Assembly (NCBI GenBank): GCA_964020155.1
Contig: OZ026556.1
Coordinates: forward strand, 4,068,501-4,132,500
Length of the DNA: 64,000 nt
Source: Chondrilla cf. caribensis
Taxonomy: Eukaryota > Porifera > Demospongiae > Chondrillida > Chondrillidae
Reading direction: 5' to 3'
The notes beneath the pieces are model-generated. The model did no database searches, had not been told where the DNA came from, and saw nothing but the letters and a program-made list of their open reading frames with translations. The position numbers and the translations under genes were made by a program. This document shows positions 45,542-63,664 of this stretch, in pieces. Numbering within the stretch: the stretch's first letter is position 1; each line of letters starts with the position of its first letter.

Positions 45542-50890
<5,349 letters not shown>

Positions 50891-51232
50891 TGTTAGTTTA
50901 CGTTCTCAGTCACGTGATAACGTGCCTCTCACGTGACACCTAACATAATATGGCACTCTCACAATAATAATCATAATTTTATTGTAGACATCAAAGCTCA
51001 CGATATTACGTTAATCAATAATAAAACGTACATAATAACACCTGTACACTCGAAATAGTAAAACAAATATAATAATTCATTATAGACAATAAGGATATTG
51101 TATGTCTTATCCTCAAGTTTCCGATTGTACAATATGTACACTGAAATATACATTGACAATAAATAAATGTATATTCACTTATGTGTGATTACAGTTATAA
51201 CATTGAATTAATGTAAAATAGCATAAATACTG
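50891..51232. promoter_or_regulatory. Promoter of MFSD11-like copy 2 with paired CACGTG boxes
   Basis: GTCACGTGAT at 50909-50918 and CTCACGTGAC at 50928-50937, in the same place as in copy 1. The remaining sequence is the AT-rich 3' flank of copy 3. Confidence 0.5.
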
Positions 51233-54212
51233 CTATAACCTCTTTCTTAGAGGTCCCTTTTTACGTAAGTTCCATTCTGCCAATATGAAAGAAACTGTTC
51301 CGAGAGTTCCAAATATCACCTACGTACACACCAATAAATGACAACACTGACTACTCGGTGAAGGACAGTGCACAGTGTGTGAATGTGAACTCACCAGAAT
51401 CAACAGCTCCCACTTCAGTGCTATCTGACCTAGCCCGTTGTAGAGGAAAGCTGTCCCAGCAGCAACGGACTGAGTGCACTGGAATATAGTGTAGGCAGGA
51501 GCACCATCCGTCCCTGGGTATCCCTCACCCAAGATGGAGTAGATCTACAGACAAGAGAGGAGGTTAGCACACAATGGACAAGTTATGTAGCAATTAATAT
51601 TAGTGTTGGTAAGTACTGTATGCTGTACTGTATTACATGGATGAGATAGCTTTGTATAAGACAAACACATGCACGTACTTATGCACGCACGCATGCATGC
51701 ACGCACACATGCACACATGCACACACCATACATAAACTAAATACCTGAGTATTGTAGCAACCATCTCCAAAACCAAGAAGAAAGCCAACAATAATAAACA
51801 CAAGCATTTGAACACTGGAGATAACAGAGAAAAGACAATGTATGAAGTACAGAATACATATAAATGATAATTAAACAATACTATCATATTGCATGCACAA
51901 TCAGTGTATAAAATACGTATATCATCCATGTACAGTGAAACCTCTCTAATCCACCCCCCTATTATCCGCCAAACCCGCTATTTCGCCCTAGTTTTCAAAG
52001 AACGAATTGAAATGTACATGTTTGATATACATCTAATCCGCCACCCACCAATACTGCCATACACCACAATTTTTGATGACGAAATAGCAGAATTAACTGA
52101 TAATTTCCCCTGGAAATCCACCACGTGATAGACCTGTAGTATCATTACTAGTTTGTGCAAAGAAGATGGCCAATTTCAAAACGCCAACAACTAGAAATTG
52201 GGCTGAAATTTGAGCGCAACAGCTTCGCTGAAAGTTATATCTTTAAAGAAGGTTCTTATAAACTTAAAAAAGACGCCCAAGTAATTTGAACGCGGCAACC
52301 CTGCAATTTTTAGCTTGAATTTTAGACTACTTGCTCTGTTTACAACGTGAGTATCCAACCATCTAGGGTCTATGATTCAACTATGATTCAACTTGTCCAC
52401 TGATGTGCACCGACTGAGAACAAAATGAGCGAAGAAACCCAAATTCGACAAAATTAGAACGGGCTATTATTAATGTTACATTATTGTTGTCATGATCCAA
52501 CACATTCTGAGATGTTTTGTGCACATACCAGTGTGTGGTAGGCTCAAACCTCATTAATCTACCAACCCCGCTAATCCGCCATAAAATTAAGTTCACCAAT
52601 TGTGGCAGATTATTGAGGTTTCACTGTATGCTATTCATATAACTGTATTGCAGTAGTCTATACTACTGTGAAAATCTCAGCAATAATGGGGGTGTACTGA
52701 GTTTGGGCCACATGTTGAACAAGCACAGACTTACACTGGGCGGTCAATGAGGTACACTTCAGCAGTTGGTTGGAGGTGAGCAGTGGCATCATCTGGTACG
52801 GTGTAGAAGACCAACAGGAAGGAGATCATGTGAGAGATGAATCCCGCCAAAATGACAGGTTCTCGTCCAACACGTCTCACAACCCCACTGAAGGACATCA
52901 GAAGGAACCCACCTGAGGTGTGTACACAATAACAGAGAGTAAAGAATGTAAACACATACACGTACACGTATGCGTACTATATTTGCATATATACGTACTG
53001 CAGGTATACATACAGATAACCATCCACACAAATGCACACAGAACTCACTGACTACTTCCCCCACACCAACTGCCATACCAACAGCACCAGCATACTCGGC
53101 TCTCTGCACAGTACGAGCTATAGGAAAACAATTTGGATTCCGGAATATGAAAACGGTGCGTGTACGTACGTATGTATGTACATATATAATATGTATCTAC
53201 ACACTTTTGCAGAACACACGTGTAGATGACAGACAACCCATACTCACCTGTCAGTGTACCTATCACTCCAGACCAAAACGTCAGTTCAAATCCTGAACAG
53301 GACAACAAATCCAAATCCAATGTCAGACAATGAATTGACAAACACAGTGCATAACTTTCTCAAATACGTAAGTATAATCTCCACTACACAACAAAATACA
53401 GATAGAAAACTATCACTCCAGCCCAAAATGTGAGTTGTAATTCTGAATGAATAACAAATAAAAAGTGCTAGATACCTTACAGCACAATACACAATGTTAC
53501 TACACTGTATGCAGTGCTACATACAGCCAAAACTCCTAAGCTCACCGCAGTAGGTAAAGACGATTATCAGCAGAAACATCCTCCAGGTACACATGATCTG
53601 GAATGTACGAACTGGAGAGAGAGAGGGACAATAACATGATGCACTACACACCAGACATGTGTACTGTATGTACTGTGTACATGTAGCTTGTAGTATGCAT
53701 TTCAGCCTCCATATACTATGTCAGTACTAGGTATGCCTCAGTGGGTCTGTGGGGGTCCGGTAAGGTACGTACGTACATGTTAAAATTGGGGAGATGGTCA
53801 AATTTGAGCCACCTGTCATTTGTATGCGATGTTGTGTCAAAAATGGCAGATTTCAATAGACTGCAGATCAAAATACAGAAATATTTTCAGATAAACGTCA
53901 AAAAGCGTTCTAGGAAAAAATACGTATACTGCTCAAAATCCAAAGAGTAATAGGCAAATTGAGATATAGCACTCTGCAGTGAAGCCCGGATAAATCCTGC
54001 TCACATTATCAGTGATATTTTTAAAATGCACAGGTGGAGCAGGGAGTTATATACATATCACACACACAGTGAGAGGGTGCACATGCACTCACGGAAGTCC
54101 CTCCACACTTGCTTGAGGACCATCAACTTGCTTGAAAGTGTTGTGGTGGTAGCATCCTTGTTGGTGTCAACGTCAGATTCACTGAGTGCACAGACAGATA
54201 TTTCCCAGTAAG

Positions 54213-54267
<55 letters not shown>

Positions 54268-55947
54268 GAGGAGAGCCACACCCAACAGAAACAACACACA
54301 CGCAATGGACGTATCTGCCAGAATGCTGGTTTCTTCCCATAAAGGAGGTCATTTTGCATTTAGTAATGTATAAATGTACGTATGTACTGTACATACTGCA
54401 GTAGTTACATATTATACTATGAAGTTTAGCATGTGAACCAACCCAAACCATGATCACATTAATAGCAATCAGTACGCCAAAGATGATACTATGTACATAC
54501 AGTGAATACTCATTAAACCGCCGCAATTCATTTTAAAGAACATGGTGGATTAACGAGTTTGGCGGATTTACTGGATGCTTATTGGTACTTGTACATTATA
54601 TTGGTACTGGGAAATTGTGGCGGATTAAAAGGTTTGGCGGATAAAGCAGTAGTGGATTAACGAGAATTTACTGTACATTTGTCTGTACTACAGAATACCT
54701 ATACAATGTACCTACATACGTAGTACAAACACGAGCAGTAACTATACACTGAAACTTCTGAGGCTACATATGTACCTCCCATCGTCACCATCATTTTTTG
54801 ATCCATCCAACAAAGTCTGCACATACAACAATAGAGACACACACACTGCATACATGGGACAGTACATACGTATTTTGCATACGTGTGTACCCGTGTCATG
54901 CTCTGATATCGATGGTAATCTTCAAATTAATAACAACAGGGAAACAGCTTACTAGCAACACTGGTGGAAAGCATGTGACATTCATGTGATATACTACAAC
55001 CATCTATGGTGAAATTATGCTCTACTATCGATTTTGACATAACATCCAATTCAACCACCCTAATATTATTATACATACATACGTATGTATGCATGTATGT
55101 ATGCATGTAGGTACGTATGTACATATGTACGTGTGTTCGTATGCCTGTATGTACGTATGCATATATATGATAAATATGTACATAAGTGCTTAAATGTCAG
55201 TTTTAATCTTCTTGAAGTTATACAGCACTGATAAACATCATAGAAAAAACACACCTTTGAAGTATGTACGTATATGAATGAGGTTTCTTTTGACGAAATA
55301 CCTTCAAGTAGTTTTTTAGCACTATACTCACCTCTTTCTTGCCCTCTGGTTTGGATGGTGTGGAGCGAATGAACATGAGCACAGCAACTCCAAGTAGACC
55401 GATAGCAGTCAGCACTCCATAGATGATAGCATTCACAATCCAAGCTGCATTGGGCAGACATTCATACCAATATGTAGACATGCATACATAGGTAAAATCA
55501 GCTCATCATATAGATCAGAGAGGATATTAGGTAATTACACCACACTTAAACGTAGGCAGCACATGCCAGAATCTCATACAGTTGACTATGAACAAATAAG
55601 AACTCACATATACATATTGTCCTTTCACTGTCCTTTGTTTCATTTTGTTGATGGATGTGCACAAACAGGTAGTAGAAAAGGTTCCCAAATATAAACCTAG
55701 AAGAAGATAGTAGTAGAAGAGGGAGAGAGGACTTAGATAGGATGAAAATAAAACTAGAATGACTGCAGCTATAGAGTGGTTCTCACGATGACTGCAGAAA
55801 CATCCAGAATATTCCCGTGTTTCGACCAAGGGTCTTGTTGTCCGAGTTTGAGAAGAGAAGTTGTCCTTGAGCGGTCCAAAAAACTACAAAATAATACTCT
55901 TTCTTGATCAGAAGTGTTCCAGGTGTACACCAGACTGAACTAGTACA

Positions 55948-56033
<86 letters not shown>

Positions 56034-56054
56034 ACAAACACACACACAAACACA

Positions 56055-56147
<93 letters not shown>

Positions 56148-57620
56148 CCACCACCAGCTCCTGACAATATAGAACCAAGAAACAAGGTACCAACCACAGG
56201 CCGGATCAAGGAAGCAATAATAAGTCTACATGGAGAGACAAAATCACCATCATGTTGTTATTGTTGTTGTTTACAAACAAATCAAATCCCGCCAACCTCA
56301 CATACATGTAAAACGCTCCTGAAATGACAATGGTCGCTTTGGCTCCAATCAGGCCAATAATTGGGGGAGCCAGTAGGGTGAATAGGCCCATACCAACATA
56401 GGTCACGCAAAGACTGCGTCAGAGGAAGACACATAGGAGGTATGATGATGTGTGTTGGTTCAAATGATGTACATCGTAATATATATGCAAATACGTACTT
56501 AGTCACCAAACACACACTAACCAGTAGAATCCGAGGTCATCTAGCGAGGACATGGGTGGAAGAGGAGATTGAGTGTGACTTAGAGTAAAATACACACAAC
56601 CAAAGTATTATCTCTAACAGAACTCATACATGTACAATACACACCAAACAAATGCAAAAAAAAAAACTACAGCTGTCTGGCTAGTCATACGTACGTACCT
56701 CCGTAGGATACATAGTCACTCTGGAGAGGAAGGGTGAAGGAGAGAAGGACTATAAACAAGTGAAGAAGCTTAAAGTTAGAACACCACTACTTCAACTCAC
56801 AGAATTACAGCTGTTTGAGAAGAAGACTCCAACAGTGGTTGTCTGAAAATGAGATGAGGGGGGTATAGAATAGAGTGGGTAAGTTGGTACGTGTACATAT
56901 GTATTATCAGACATGATTGACATGAGACTAATGGCAAAGAATCTCCCCATGTTGAATAGAGACATGATGAAGACAAAGTAGACACCATGGAGACGCTATG
57001 GAGACGCCATGGAGACGCTATGGAGACAACACTACCATGAACTTGTTAATTGCTCAATGTACACACAATGGTAGAAGCTTTTAAGGATATCAATTTCAAG
57101 CTGGAACACGTGGGTGACTTGGAATTGATAGTAACTGACTGTAATTGAAAGAAATTAATTGAAATTCACTGGAATGGAATAAAAATTGGGCAAACGTTAG
57201 CACAGATTCTTCTATTTCAGTAAATTTCGGCTGTTGCTAGTTTTCCTATGATCATAGACACTCTAAACTACGTAACCGTTACGTAGTTTAGAGTGTCTAT
57301 GCTATGATTAAGTCCTCTCGCACTATTCTGTTACTATTATACGTACTTAATTGACACGGCTACAGTAGTCTTAGAGTGTCTTTGACGTTGAGTCACAAGG
57401 TCGGAACTCGACTCCGACACAGGCTAAGACAAACCGGCGAACCACAGCCTCAACAAACACCGCTGGTTCTTAACCAGGACTGTTTTGGAGGATGGCTACA
57501 ATTACCATATCTTACCTCTATATTCTCCGATGTCTGAAAAGCAGTAAAAATGAAGAAAAAAGCAATACTGAGTACGAAAATATTGTACAGTTTCCACGTC
57601 GGTTTCAACCCGACAGCCAT
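51233..57620 (-). CDS. MFSD11/UNC93-like major facilitator protein, tandem copy 3
   Basis: Oldest, most diverged copy with the same exon set, all in frame: MAVGLKPTWKLYNIF start at 57620, C-terminus RKKGPLRKRL with TAG at 51233-51235. It has a different N-terminus, a shortened acidic loop exon near 54777-54817 (TLLDGSKNDGDDG) in place of the PLLGGAKSASKLV exon, VFWTAQGQLL in TM4/5, and FTYCGFELTFWSG in the second half. Intron 1 (about 56845-57518) is enlarged and holds a perfect palindrome. The intron between exons 15 and 16 holds a 694-bp pogo-like element. It looks functional. Confidence 0.9.
51933..52626. mobile_element. 694-bp pogo/Tigger-like non-autonomous element
   Basis: CAGTGAAACCTCTCTAATCC at the left and inverted ATTGAGGTTTCACTG at the right, with TA duplicated at both ends. 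The interior contains a diverged copy of the 'gcaaaaagatggccgatttc' dispersed repeat (about 52155-52300). No transposase frame. In an intron of copy 3. Confidence 0.78.
53405..53450 (-). pseudogene. Decayed extra copy of exon 13 in MFSD11-like copy 3
   Basis: Minus-strand sequence encodes ELQLTFWAGVIV, clearly related to exon 13 (FELTFWSGVIG) at about 53249-53294, but has lost its donor. It lies just upstream of the real exon, a local exon duplication. Confidence 0.6.
54185..54266. repeat. (CA)n microsatellite upstream of exon 11 of copy 3
   Basis: (CA)n array present at the same place in copies 1 (42749-42797) and 2 (48153-48171, very short), showing strong length change between copies. Confidence 0.85.
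54497..54675. mobile_element. MITE with 'CAGTGAATACTCATTAAACCGCC' terminus
   Basis: Left end acagtgaatactcattaaac and inverted right end ggattaacgagaatttactg with repeated 'ggcggatt' motifs. In the intron between exons 10 and 11 of copy 3. Confidence 0.6.
55950..56146. repeat. (CA)n beginning at the exon-6 donor of copy 3
   Basis: About 200 bp with a few CAAA interruptions; see 49830-49982 for the orthologous array. Confidence 0.92.
57253..57301. repeat. 49-bp palindrome in intron 1 of MFSD11-like copy 3
   Basis: CATAGACACTCTAAACTACGTAA and its inverse meet around a CCG centre; the arms are perfectly complementary. A related palindrome lies at 57712-57754. Confidence 0.9.
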
Positions 57621-57711
57621 TTTTATTAGCCTAAGTGTCGTATTTTTATATAGTCGTATCAGTAATATGCATACAAAATTCTAACCAGAAGACACCAATC
57701 ATTATTCAAAT

Positions 57712-57754
57712 CATAGACACTCCAAACTACGTTACGTAGTTTAGAGTGTCTATG
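57712..57754. repeat. 43-bp palindrome upstream of MFSD11-like copy 3
   Basis: Same arms as 57253-57301 with one mismatch and a shorter centre (CTACGTTACGTAG), about 95 bp before the copy 3 start codon. Confidence 0.9.
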
Positions 57755-57895
57755 TTCAACGATTTGCGTTCAAAGAAACCAAAAAATGACCTAAATCCAA
57801 CAATATTGGCGGTCACCGAAATTACGTGCGTGGGTGACTTCGATCGGACTCCCCGGCCCAAACGAACGGAAACAATTACCTCGCTAACGCACGGT

Positions 57896-58058
57896 AATTA
57901 TATTTCATATTGCGCAAAAAGATGGCCGATTTCAAAAGGCCGAGAATTAGAAATTCGACTAGAATTCAAGCGAAACGGCTTCGCCGAACTTTATATCTCC
58001 AGCGAAGGTTTTTCCAAACCTAAAGTAGACGTCCAAGTATTTTGAGTGCTGGGGTAGG
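57896..58058 (+). repeat. Dispersed repeat 'gcgcaaaaagatggccgatt', copy 1
   Basis: Almost identical over about 160 bp to 60556-60718, with diverged relatives at about 52155-52300 and 61313-61390. It ends 'aagtattttgagtgctgggg'. The 99-codon open frame across it (57746-58045) is a by-product of the repeat. 58190-58590 holds no gene I can see. Confidence 0.8.
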
Positions 58059-58599
58059 CTTCTGCGACTCACATGGAGTCTTTCCCAAAGTGTTCTTCCT
58101 CAACAATGGAGACCCATAAGCCAAGAGAAGCTGGGTGTTGGCGTTAGAAGAGAGGATAATAAGCACATGTGCATCTCATGCAATCCTTCTGGGTGCTGCA
58201 TTGTGTAGGTCTGGCACACACAAATAGAGATAAATGGATTCATTCCTAGATGACAAGACACATTCCCACAACATCGAGTACACTAGCTGGTACTGTCACG
58301 AAAATTTTGGTCCAGGCGGACCAGAATTTGCGATAAATTTGGTCCCCCTCTGAAATTTTTGGTCCGGTGTCACAGTTTAAAGTATCCCCCGTATAAAGCG
58401 CCAATAGAGGAGATACCTGCGTTTCTTAACGGTCTCCACACAAAAATGGAGTAAAGCCAACTCTCGCCATTCAAATATGAGGATCAGACGTACCCTTGCC
58501 CTGAAGGAGAGGTCATTGTCTGTTTCCATTTCTGATTTTTCTGTTGGCTACAAATGAGAATTGGGATAGAAAAAATGTCAACAATTGCAAGTTACAAGT

Positions 58600-59115
58600 T
58601 CACCACACACAACACTCACAGCACACTACATACGACACTCTACATACACACACACTCATACAACACTCTACACACTCACAGCACACTACACACAACACTC
58701 TACATACACACACACTCTCACACACGCACGCACGCACACACACACACACACACTCACGCAACACTCTACACACTCACAGCACACTACACACAACACTCTA
58801 CATACACACACTCTCACACACAGCACTCTACACACTCACAGCACACTACACACAACACTCTACATACACACACTCTCACACACAGCACTCTACATACGTA
58901 CATACGTACACACTCTCACACAGCACTCTACACACTCACACACAACACTCACAGCACACTACACACAACCTCACACACAGCACTCTACACACACACACAC
59001 AGTCACTCACAGCACACTACACTCACACAGCACTCTACACATTCACACACAGCACTCTACATACTCACACAGTCACTCACAGCACACTACACACAGCACT
59101 CTACACATTCACTCA
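58600..59115. repeat. Minisatellite 'cactctacacactcacagca'
   Basis: Degenerate units of about 20-45 bp from 'acactacacacaacactctacatacacac', in an ANK-A intron or flank. Related to 62340-62825. The long plus-strand open frames here are low-complexity artefacts. Confidence 0.88.
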
Positions 59116-59408
59116 CTACAAACACCATCTTGGGCTCTGGTAGTTTTACTATCACAAATTGACCAGAATCTGATGCCAAATCACATGGAGTCTTTCCCAA
59201 AGTGTTCTTCCTCAACAATGGAGACCCATAAGCCAAGAGAAGCTGGGTGTTGGCGTTAGAAGAGAGGATAATAAGCACATGTGCATGGTGCATACAGAAT
59301 CTCTAGATACGTACATGTATGTATGTACATGTACGTACGTACATATGTAGGTATATACAATATACATACGTACATACAAAGCACACCACGTACGCACCAA
59401 TGTACGTA

Positions 59409-59575
59409 CAGTTGAACCTCCTTAACACGATACTCTATGGACAATTCCACAATTCCATGCTAAAAGCATTTCCTGTTGACAGTACTTAGATAATGCACAT
59501 GTACATCAGCTGAAAATGTAGAGACTTAATAATAATCTTATGCTGTAGAGATGTTGTGTTAATAAGGTTCGACTG
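59409..59575. mobile_element. MITE with CAGTTGAACCTCCTTAAC terminus
   Basis: Left CAGTTGAACCTCC and inverted right AATAAGGTTCGACTG, TA at both sides, 167 bp, in an ANK-A intron. The orthologous copy at about 63106-63275 shows that it predates the ANK duplication. Confidence 0.75.
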
Positions 59576-59721
59576 TACATAAATTGTACAATAGGTACAT
59601 TACATACATTCATACATATGTTGGTACAGGTACACACTTACTTCAACACATCCAAGTAGACCAGACTGAGCAGCCAGATGTAATGGTGTATTCTCATCCT
59701 ACACAGCATTGAAACGTGTGA

Positions 59722-59838
59722 ACACACACACACACATACACACACACACGCACACACATGCACGCACACACACACTTGTACGCACACACACATACACATG
59801 CACACACACGCATACACACACACACAACACACACTTGT

Positions 59839-59898
<60 letters not shown>

Positions 59899-59932
59899 GC
59901 ACGCACGCACACACACACACACACACCACCAC
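59722..59932. repeat. (CA)n array with CACGCACG blocks
   Basis: Compound microsatellite in the ANK-A intron after the exon at 60057; counterpart of 63412-63662. Confidence 0.9.
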
Positions 59933-60555
59933 CACCACACCTTGCATGTCCAACAGACACATAGACGGATGATAAACATAACTCTTGTCCATTCCATTTC
60001 TCCTCTCGCGGTCCGAACCATTGATAAACGGTAGTTGATATTCTTTCTTCACAGGCTCAGTGGTCTAAGAGCATTTGGAGGAGTTCCTTTCTCTTTTTGT
60101 CTGTTCTCTGACTCGAACGAGTAGAAGCACACGCTACATGAAAGGCTGTTTTACCATTGGCGTTAGTTACGAAAGGGTCACCGCCAAATCGAAGGCATTC
60201 GTGCAGGAAAAGTTTGTGCTCGAACCTGACAGCGTATATCAGAGGCGTGTCGTTGGAAGGACTGGGTCCCATGTGTTTATTAGGATTAAAGTTCTTCTAT
60301 AAGTGGGCTGACATATCGGATTCCGAAGACTGCATTTTCCGAAGGGTCTCTTCTTCTCCAGGTAATTTCCATTTGGATTCCTTCTTACTGTCATCTTTCC
60401 GTTCTTCTTCGGTTAGTAAAAACTGAAAGAACGTCGTTTCCACTGCACCCATCTCCAGTACGCATTGATCATTAGAATCTGTCACGAGTCTTTAGGTAAC
60501 ATAATGTCATAATGTGTTCTCACACGTAACTGAAACAGTGAATTTATATTATGTT

Positions 60556-60718
60556 TCATATTGCGCAAAAAGATGGCCGATTTCAAAAGGCCGAGAATTA
60601 GAAATTCGGCTAGAATTCAAGCGAAACGGCTTCGCCGAACTTTATATCTCCAGCGAAGGTTTTTCCAAACCTAAAGTAGACGTCCAAGTATTTTGAGTGC
60701 TGGGGAAGGCTTCTGCGA
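60556..60718 (+). repeat. Dispersed repeat 'gcgcaaaaagatggccgatt', copy 2
   Basis: Near-identical to 57896-58058 (one visible difference in the first half, tcgact/tcggct). Contains AAGATGGC, the core of a YY1-type site. Confidence 0.8.
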
Positions 60719-60796
60719 CTCCACTTTTATCATTTTTATCAAATTGTACACTTAGGGCAACTATAAATAGCGCAGATACTAATAATAAAATAGATA

Positions 60797-61103
60797 GGTC
60801 ACGGTAGCCGGTTGGTCAGGTGACACGACTCTAGGCTCCAGGTCGCGGGTTCGAACCTCAAAAGGACGGTTTTTTTCTCTGAAAAAAAAGAGCTCACTTC
60901 CTGGTGGTCAGTCGCAATACTCTCTACAAAGAACCGTAGGGGGGAGCTTTGGGACTCGCGGCTGACCTCCCAGCTAGAATAGTGTCTTCTGCATTCGCGG
61001 AATGATCAAGTACACAGTACCTGTGGAAAGTCCCTATAAAGCCGACCATGGGTTTGTTCGACCCCGAGTGGGTGACCTTTTTTTTTTTTTTTTTTTTTTT
61101 TTT
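60797..61103 (+). mobile_element. tRNA-derived SINE
   Basis: Pol III box A TAGCCGGTTGG (60805-60815) and box B GGTTCGAACCT (60848-60858) at tRNA spacing, followed by about 200 bp of tRNA-unrelated body and a 26-nt T run (61078-61103). The lack of acceptor pairing separates it from a true tRNA gene. Confidence 0.75.
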
Positions 61104-62339
61104 CAACTCAAGGCCACATTACAATGTACTGTATGTTGTATGCATCATTATACAATCACTACATGTACCACACAAATGGGGAGCATTATAGGGAACATAT
61201 GTACGACAATGCAGGAATGATTAACAACAATATTATGTATAGACTAGTGGTAGCTACTAATAAGTGATTATTATCACTGATTGGGTACTCTAAAATTAAT
61301 TTTTAGGGGTTGCTTGAAAAAGATGCCCTATTTTGAAATTCCAAGAATTAGAAATTGGTCTGGAATTCGGGCATAACAGGTATGCCAAACGTAATAACCT
61401 CGAAGCCCACCTTTGACCCACGTAACTACCTTTCAATGCACAAAACATCATTAAACAACGCACTAATACACATAATATGAAGTTGTATGCATCAGCATAA
61501 ATTTATAAAAATCATTTTAACACACTCACAAAATTAATACATACATACGTCTAAAATAGAGATATTCGTAACAATAATTTTAATATGCAGTGTGTGTGTG
61601 TTTGGGTGTGGGTGCTAAACTATGAAACATTTCATTATTATTGTGGGTTGGTAGGTGAATTACACACAGCAAGTTCAACTCTGGCGGTCGAGGAGGTCAT
61701 TCACAACAGCTCTTATGTGGTTGTTGTGCTTCTTCAACAGCTCCTCGTTCAGGTGGCGATTCGGGAATCCCATGCTCACCAGCCTATCCACGAGATTAGT
61801 GGGTTCTTTAGGAGGTGCCCACTTTGCCTGTGGAGGTGTGTACTTCTTTGGAAGCTTGGAAGCAGGCGTGGTAGAAGTGTTATCACAACTGTCTCCTTCA
61901 CATTGGATACCTTCCTGTGTGTTCTCTACTGTAGACTTTTGTTCGAGCTCTGGAATATATTTGTCGGAATCTCCAACCTGCTGAACGACTTCAACTGAGT
62001 CAAGTATATTTTGGTCAACCAAATCTGTACAGGCATCCTACGGACAAATAAGATGGATGAATATAACATCTGGAGAACATACAGTGAGGCAGACACACAC
62101 AGACAAGTGCTGTAACACACACAGCAGCAAATATGTACACACATACAAACATACATACCTGAAAGTCCTCGTCTGATCCACCTTCGAAAGGGGTGTTGAG
62201 GCCATTCTGTCCACAAATATTCTGGTTGTTATCAACGGGTTCAAGCCTAATGTCCCCAGCTGGGGAGTCCTGTGGGCAGTGATGGACGTGGATGTCCTTG
62301 ACAAGGTTGGTGAACGTATTGACCAGACCAGTGGCTATG

Positions 62340-62825
62340 CACACTACACACACACACAACACTCACAGCACACTACACACAAAACTCTACATACATACAC
62401 ACTTCACACAACACTCTACACACTCACACACAACACTCACAGCACACTAAACACAACTCTACATACACACACACTACACACAACACTACACACTCACACA
62501 CAACACTCACAGCACACTACACACAACACTCTACATACAGACACACTACACACAACACTCTACACACTCACAGCACTCTACACACTCACTCACAGCACAC
62601 TACACATAGCACTCTATACACACACAACACTACACACTCACACACAACACTCTACACACTCACTCACAGCACACTACACACAGCACTCTATACACACAGC
62701 ACTCTACATACACACACACTCACTCACAGCACACTACACACAACACACTACACACACACACACAACACTCACAGCACTCTACACACTCACTCACAGCACA
62801 CTACACACAACACTCTACACATTCA
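62340..62825. repeat. Minisatellite 'cactctacacactcacagca', second block
   Basis: Same units as 58600-59115, here in the ANK-B intron before the UBA-side exons. Confidence 0.88.
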
Positions 62826-63105
62826 CTCACTACAAACACCATCTTGGGCTCTGGTAGTTTTACTATGACAAATTGACCAGAATCTGATGCCAAATCACAT
62901 GGAGTCTTTCCCAAAGTGTTCTTCCTCAACAACGGAGACCCATAAGCCAAGAGAAGCTGGGTGTTGGCGTTAGAAGAGAGGATAATAAGCACATGTGCAT
63001 GGTGCATACAGAATCTCTTGATACATTTACGTATGTACATGTACGTACATACGTAGGTATACACAATATACATACATACAAAGCACACCACGTACGCACC
63101 AATGT

Positions 63106-63275
63106 ACAGTTGAACCTCCTTAACGCGAAATTCTATGGACAATTCCACAATTCCATGCTAAAAGCATTTCATGTTGACAGTACTCACATAATGCGTGTGT
63201 ACATCAGCTGAAAATGTAGGGACTTAACAATAATCTTATGCTGTAGTAATTTTGTATTAATAAGGTTCGACTGTA
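63106..63275. mobile_element. MITE, duplicate of 59409-59575
   Basis: CAGTTGAACCTCCTTAACGC to AATAAGGTTCGACTG; duplicated together with the ankyrin exons. Confidence 0.72.
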
Positions 63276-63411
63276 CATATAAATTGTACAATACATTACA
63301 TACATACGTTGGTACAGGTACACACTTACTTCAACACATCCAAGTAGACCAGACTGAGCAGCCAGATGTAATGGTGTATTCTCATCTTACACAGCATTGA
63401 AACGTGTGAAC

Positions 63412-63433
63412 ACACACACACACACACACACAT

Positions 63434-63464
<31 letters not shown>

Positions 63465-63501
63465 TGCACGGACACACATACACACACACACAAACACACA
63501 C

Positions 63502-63547
<46 letters not shown>

Positions 63548-63550
63548 CAC

Positions 63551-63583
<33 letters not shown>

Positions 63584-63595
63584 AACACACACACA

Positions 63596-63662
<67 letters not shown>
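63412..63662. repeat. (CA)n microsatellite
   Basis: About 250 bp of (CA)n with CAAA and CACG interruptions in the damaged ANK-B intron. Confidence 0.92.

Positions 63663-63664
<2 letters not shown>

Larger units (their letters stand above)
58068..60485 (-). pseudogene. ANK-A: decaying ankyrin-repeat gene copy
   Basis: Ankyrin-type exons on the minus strand: N-terminal acidic/basic exon 60297-60485 (FFQFLLTEEERKDDSKKESK); 60057-60296 (NDTPLIYAVRFEHKLFLHEC ... NGKTAFHVACAS); 59640-59700 (ENTPLHLAAQSGLLGCVE); about 59107-59304 (LLLAYGSPLLRKNTLGKTPC). Compared with ANK-B the start codon is GTG, a CAG codon is TAG after SDMSAHL, and another stop follows LLQMLLDH, so it is disabled. A second partial copy of the last ankyrin exon abuts the dispersed repeat at 58068-58178. 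Arrangement and motifs recall the N-terminal ankyrin region of ANKIB1-type proteins, but no RING/IBR part is present. Confidence 0.65.

Noticed and set aside
57746..58045. 99-residue plus-strand frame before ANK-A
   Set aside because: The C-terminal two thirds are the dispersed repeat found again at 60556-60718, and the N-terminal part is unique without support.
58544..59259. Three overlapping 200-residue His/Thr/Ser frames
   Set aside because: All three frames are open across the same 'cactctacacactcacagca' minisatellite, which is low complexity and not coding.
60797..60870. Second tRNA gene
   Set aside because: Box A and box B are present but the acceptor and anticodon arms do not pair; it is better explained as a tRNA-derived SINE.
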